Positions 21,401-25,845 of a stretch of 25,845 bases of DNA are shown here, piece after piece. Each line of letters begins with the position of its first letter. Position 1 is the first letter of the stretch. The DNA is from Basidiobolus ranarum (taxonomy: Eukaryota; Basidiobolomycota; Basidiobolomycetes; Basidiobolales): assembly GCA_040143965.1 (NCBI GenBank), contig JASJQH010000138.1, positions 1-25,845 of the forward strand. Reading direction: 5' to 3'. The position numbers and the translations under genes are program-made. The notes beneath the pieces were generated by a model, which saw only the letters and a list, made by a program, of their open reading frames with translations, had not been told where the DNA came from and made no database searches.

Positions 21401-22231
21401 GATGTCTGATAGTGGGGACAGATAGTATTGCATGCAACTAATCTATGATTCGATGTTGAGGAGAACACTCACCAAGTATCTATCCAATTTTGCACAGGGA
21501 CAATGCTTATTTGCAGGTAGAATCGATTCAGCACATGCCAGCCGTAGTCGCTCTCTCGAGTATTGAAGTGTTGAGAGAGTTGACGAATTTGGATGCCATT
21601 TTACCTATCTACCACAGCCAATTAGTTATATGTCATGGTACTTATGCTATTTGTGCATTCACCCCCAGATAGGAAATACTGATTCATGGCTTACCATTGG
21701 TCTCTTGATCAGAATCAATGATCACCAGGTAGAAGGTAAGAGGTGTCCAGTAAGGTAGAGATCTGTATAATTTATACTTGGACACTATCGATCGTATTGT
21801 ATGCTCCAAGAAGAAAATGTATGGAGTTGCATTGCTTAAGCCATTCATTCAACGATTCTAATAAGCTCAACACGATCATCCTTCGTAGGCCGAACCAATT
21901 ACACAATTCATGATTCAGAAGCATCATCCATCGTGTTATAATTAAGGTTAAATGGAACATTCACCATAAATTACATTTGTGGCAGAGTCTTCATAAAACA
22001 TCCTTAACGAAGAATGATGTCATCATGTTTGAAGCGAATGAAATGGCCGGAAGAGGGAAAGTTACTTCATGTTCCAATTAGCGAAACTCCCCAGCTTGGG
22101 GAGTAAGTCTGTTGGACATCTCACGACAAATGAATGGTTGAGAAGAGCTGGTCTTCGTGTATTTTTATGCGTCATATGGCATGGCGAATAAGGGATAGTC
22201 AGGAGTTACTTACCTGAGTGTTCTGAAATAC
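18422..22231. other. Long non-coding stretch
   Basis: AT-rich DNA with no open frame that shows a recognisable domain, and no rRNA, tRNA or transposase remnant seen by eye. A short plus-strand frame at 21341 (MATSLDAQEMNQL then GTAAGA) and another at 21490-21672 might be exons of an unknown gene, but they do not join in frame. Confidence 0.5.
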
Positions 22232-22238
22232 TATAAAT
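22232..22238 (+). promoter_or_regulatory. Candidate TATA box for the small His/Thr-rich gene
   Basis: ACTATAAATCC lies about 58 bases upstream of the ATG at 22296. Spacing is like that seen for gene B. Confidence 0.35.
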
Positions 22239-22295
22239 CCATCCTAGCTGCTGATGTGCTGGCCTGAATCTCAATCATACTAACTATAACTTGAC

Positions 22296-22514
22296 ATGGA
22301 TCAGCACGAAGGACGTCACGAATCAAAACATGCTCATGGCATTGGGAATGTCCACCATTCAACAACAACTGCAACCCCCACACAACCGAAGACTGCTAAC
22401 GAACAAACGAATACAACTTCTACAGAACAGAACTCATCCGACACCTCAATTCGGGGGAAAATTGGAGACATGTTGAAGGGTGTCTTTGGTGGGCCATCTG
22501 GAACTTCAGGATAA
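22296..22514 (+). CDS. Small hydrophilic His/Thr-rich protein, function unknown
   Basis: A single open frame of 72 residues beginning MDQHEGRHESKHAHGIGN. The first 21 residues contain seven His. Residues 22-50 are rich in Thr, Asn, Gln and Ser, and look disordered. Residues 51-66 (SIRGKIGDMLKGVFGG) form a likely amphipathic helix ending in a Gly/Ser tail. There is no signal peptide or membrane segment. The layout, a disordered chain with a Lys/Gly amphipathic helix, recalls stress proteins of the dehydrin/LEA kind, but this is only a resemblance. A TATA-like element sits upstream. The antisense strand is also open here for 66 codons; I favour the plus strand because of the promoter and the coherent composition. 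Confidence 0.5.
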   Translation: MDQHEGRHESKHAHGIGNVHHSTTTATPTQPKTANEQTNTTSTEQNSSDTSIRGKIGDMLKGVFGGPSGTSG

Positions 22515-24426
22515 TTCGTATAATCGTCCATCAAACAAGTGCAACTCTAGCTTGGATCATTTTTGACTTTCTTGGATGCCACTATTCAAGTGTATTAACT
22601 CTAAAAAATAAACTTTACACTAGCTTCTAACCAAGTTATCTTTACAAACTCAACTTTGTATCTACTATTAATATCAAAATACTATACCACGTAATCTTTC
22701 ATCGTCCATTCCTTGATTGCCATCATTAGTATGTTCATCAAAAGACTTCATTATCTGGCGTTACACTGCTTTGACGGACAATCAAGTCCACTTCTGTTGC
22801 CAGTATTGGGGCTCTCACCTGTAATATGAACTCGTTATTCTTTCTCAAGATTGGGCTCTATATCGTCGAGGAATCTTGAAATGTGTCGATACTATTATGT
22901 GATAACTTTGAGTACATCTCGATGGATTATTTTCTAGGTATAATCTTAAAGATCTCTATTGAATAGCTATGAAGTAATCTCCTAACAAGACAAAGATGAA
23001 TGGCCAGTGGTAAGTATTAAGTGCGGGATTGTCTGACCTTCCTGGAAAAACCGGTCTAAAGTTTCAGCTTTAACTAGAAATAGAAATGGATAGTATAAGG
23101 TTCGTTATCTATTTCCAAAGTCTCGTATTACGACAGAGCATGTCTAAAGATTATTTGTGGTGTTACAGATCTCAGAGTTTTGCGACTTTGTACTCATCGT
23201 ATTCCATCTCTCACATATCCGAGGTAATAGTACAAGCATACTTGTTTATGATACTGTTTCACTTTATCTTTCATATCTGTACGTAATTCGGTTCCTCAGC
23301 TCGGATTTTGAAAGATAGTGAATGCCACCTTGAACCACAATTATCAAATCACATAGCCTAGTCAGCCGTATACTAAAATAAATTTCAACTTAAAGCAACA
23401 GCTATTCCGGAGTAACAACCAACACCAACGCCAGAGCTAGAATGTGGAAACCTAGTCGGCTTCAAGAATGTGTTGTTATACGACTTTTGTTTTGGGGGAG
23501 GAGGTAGATTTCTCAAACTTCATACAAATATAGTCTCTTGTGGTTGTAATTACCGTTTTCAAACCAACTCGTTATTGGTCTACGAGCTAAACTGCATAAG
23601 GAATTTATTGTTGCACGACAGATATACCGATTGTTAGTCCAAGATAAGAACACTCATATCGCTCACTTATAAAGTCATCAAATGAATAATGGCGTAATAA
23701 CCAAGAGAATGGTTTATTTTGTCAATAGAGGGATTTCAACATCTCGGATGTGATGCAATAACAACAAAATCACACCAAGCATCATGACAATTCTAATGAA
23801 CAGAAAAAAATGGTAAACCATCGACTCTAAGTTTTTTTCCGATTACGTATGCCAAGCCAGGTTGGAGCTTCTACGGGATAATAATGGTCAACGGAATTAG
23901 TGAATCTTGGCATTCTCTTCATTCCCTTTAATGTTCAAATACGCCTTCACACATACTTCTGATAAATACTTATCTCGTTTTTAATCATTAGACAGTATGG
24001 AATTGATTGATTGAGATCAAACTACTTCAAGTGATTAAATTCGATATTTCGGCTAAAGATTCGGTTTCGGAGATCATTTGAGCGTGAGCAATTAATCAAT
24101 TGGAAGTGGCTTACCTAAGTGTTGATTGCTTCTTTAGCATATTTTCATTCAACCATGCATATGCCTTGTTTAAATCAATGTGACCCTCTTATAGCTAGAT
24201 GATTCGGATATAAGAAAACTCAATATTTAAAATTATTATATAATAGCCTGATAGAGGCTGTGGAGTTCGATTTAGAGTTTAAATTAACCCGAGCAATGTA
24301 GGTTTGGAGTTCTAAAGAAACACTGTAATCAATATTTAAGAGGGAAATACCAATCCCAATGGTTGTTTAAGAGGCTGGGACCAAATGGAACATGTAACAA
24401 ACATTACTAGTATTCAAAATTTCAAT
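22515..24426. other. Non-coding stretch
   Basis: No supported gene. A 66-codon plus-strand frame at 23086-23286 is hydrophobic at its end but has no family signature. Confidence 0.5.
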
Positions 24427-24432
24427 TTTATT
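24427..24432 (-). terminator. Candidate polyadenylation signal for the four-pass membrane protein gene
   Basis: The minus strand reads AATAAA about 100 bases past the stop at 24532. Confidence 0.35.
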
Positions 24433-24531
24433 GTTCATTAGGAAATGAATGTATGTACAATAGGATTATTAGAAATCACATGAAGTCGTTCTTTCTCGAA
24501 CACTTAAATTATTTTTCATCTGGACACAGGA

Positions 24532-25189
24532 TTACTTTTGGTACCAAAGATCTCCGCTATCAACGGGGCAAGGCTCCTCCTGTCTTAAACGTTGTTGATC
24601 AAAGCAGTAATGTCGATAGCACCGATAAATAATTAACCCTGTCATCTCAATGAGAAAGAAACCAACAGCAATCCAAAACCAGTAAAATATCTCGGGTGAC
24701 TTTCTACGTGCCATCTATAGAGATAACAAAGAAACATGATTGATTGGTATAACAAACTAGCTTATGAAATAAACGGAGAAAATCAAAATTTCTTACCTCA
24801 AAATTTACCAGATACGTTTCGATTAAGAATTGTGCTATGAAGACACAGGTCCAAAGAATGGTTTTACAACCAAATTCTCGAAGTGTTCTTTCATGATCTT
24901 CACAATTATTGATTTTGACGAATGGCTGAAGACACCTCATGGGTAATACTGACAGACTTAGTCCAGCTAGAAGCAGCAAAACCACACACACTACCAGAAA
25001 GACTAGGAGTTGAAGCGAGAAGAACAGATTTTTAGGACGTATGGCAACTGCATTTCCGCCATGGTCGTAGAAAAAGGGAACTGTGCTAGGTAATAGCCGA
25101 TAATAATACACTGTAACAGTAATAAGCGCGACCACTTGTAAAGAAAGGAAGAAGATCGGAAAGTAAAAGCTTTTGTTGATTTTTCTCAT
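24532..25189 (-). CDS. Four-pass membrane protein resembling DUF1648 / SdpI N-terminal domain
   Basis: Exons 25189-24797 and 24714-24532, separated by an 82-base GT-AG intron in phase 0, encode 191 residues. Predicted membrane segments are at about 9-28, 55-78, 107-127 and 140-160. Between the first two lies LPSTVPFFYDHGGNA (residues 33-47), matching the DUF1648 signature (LP.xVPxHFxxxG) that follows the first helix in bacterial SdpI-like proteins and many proteins of unknown function. The cytosolic tail is short and charged (QQRLRQEEPCP). The loop around residue 90 has KINNCEDHERTLREFG. Bacterial SdpI confers immunity to a peptide toxin; that function cannot be transferred here. The start is the first ATG in frame, preceded by AT-rich sequence. 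The family call rests on one motif and topology. Confidence 0.75.
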
Positions 25190-25845
25190 CTTTGTGGCGA
25201 TTAAATAATGTAAATAGTGTTAGATATCAAAGGAAATTACGACCAGCGTTAAATAAGTCAAGAGAATCTCGAGATAAGTCAGAGTAAGGTAAAGGCACGT
25301 TCATAATTCGAGGAACCCAACTGCAATTTAAGTCTCAATGGTATCCGAAGTGAAATCCTATTTAGGGAATTATGAAGTAAGACATTAGAAATGGAGCCAA
25401 ACAAAACCAATGGGAGATGGAGTCCAATATGCTTACTGTCACCAACTATCCATGAATAAACTCTCATGCTCGTGATCTAGTGTATGGTCAATTGCTGTCC
25501 ACTCCCTCAATCGCCGGCTAGCCATTGGTCCAATCTTAACCTAGTAAGGGAAGATACTATGAGGACATCTGACTGGTACAGGAGGGCAGCCATAAATATC
25601 ATTGAAAATAGACTGTGATTCCTCTTTTGTTGACTAAGCTTGGAAAGACTACGCGTGTACTTGGCTGGAAGTACTTTTATGAGAGAGGATAGAGTCAACT
25701 CACCAATACCTGTAAAGCTGGAAAGACTCACCGTTTTATCATTCCCAACACAAAGGGGTTTCTCCCAAGATCTTGTTTATGGATCAGGGCCTCTCGATCG
25801 CCGATCCGGATTTATCATAGATCCCACATATCTTGAATGAACCTT
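25190..25845. other. Right flank, no supported gene
   Basis: A plus-strand open frame at 25640-25840 (ending GPLDRRSGFIIDPTYLE) has no recognised family and no ATG at its start. The opposite strand is also open at 25507-25731. I make no gene call. Confidence 0.4.

Noticed and set aside
21341-21672. Two-exon gene starting MATSLDAQEMNQL
   Set aside because: The possible donor GTAAGA and acceptor CACAG do not join the downstream open frame in phase, and neither part resembles a known family.
22334-22534. Antisense 66-codon frame over the small His/Thr-rich gene
   Set aside because: The plus strand has the better promoter context and coherent protein composition; this is probably a shadow frame.
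24532-24714. Separate 60-residue membrane protein starting MARRKSPEIF
   Set aside because: The ATG lies directly after a CTATAG acceptor and continues the frame of the upstream exon, supplying the fourth membrane segment.
25640-25840. Plus-strand frame at the right edge as a gene
   Set aside because: No ATG at the start, no recognised domain, and the opposite strand is equally open over part of it.

Overview
The window looks like nuclear DNA of an early-diverging filamentous fungus. The best lineage evidence is the gene at the left edge: a peroxisomal multifunctional enzyme with two tandem short-chain dehydrogenase domains followed by a dehydratase. This is the fungal Fox2 layout; animal MFE-2 has one dehydrogenase domain. 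Introns are short (46 to 227 bases), intergenic DNA is AT-rich and long, and there is a group of secreted, membrane-anchored trypsin-like proteins. I infer a zoopagomycete of the Entomophthoromycotina type, where trypsin families are expanded. The species is not determined.

Left third, 1-7.3 kb. Three conserved housekeeping genes lie on the minus strand: FOX2 (peroxisomal beta-oxidation, cut by the window edge), a mitochondrial lipoate-protein ligase with 11 reconstructed exons, and a RHO1-type GTPase. The lipoate ligase gene holds the clearest molecular surprise. One of its ten introns has the hallmarks of a minor-spliceosome (U12-type) AT-AC intron, and another is a GC-AG intron.

Middle, 7.3-11.7 kb. 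There is no confident gene. A stretch of minus-strand open frames (7.7-9.1 kb) could be a decayed or heavily spliced gene. It is followed by four diverged copies of a repeat of about 220-330 bases (9.5-10.9 kb).

Protease-homologue cluster, 11.7-18.4 kb. One intact plus-strand gene (A) and one intact minus-strand gene (B) converge tail to tail. A degraded second copy of the same convergent pair follows (A' and C), then a minus-strand relic (E), then a plus-strand paralogue of A (D) with one premature stop. All copies whose active-site motifs can be read have lost essential residues. A and D read Tyr/Asn/Pro in place of His/Asp/Ser, B reads Ser/Asp/Phe, and C reads Ser/Asp/Arg. Two independently derived subfamilies of predicted inactive, probably GPI-anchored trypsin-fold surface proteins therefore sit together, with signs of segmental duplication, gene conversion and decay. 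This is the best candidate here for an undescribed system.

Right third, 18.4-25.8 kb. This is mostly non-coding. It holds a candidate 72-residue His/Thr-rich protein with a C-terminal amphipathic helix and a two-exon, four-pass membrane protein resembling DUF1648/SdpI N-terminal domains. I saw no rRNA, tRNA, CRISPR array or autonomous transposon.
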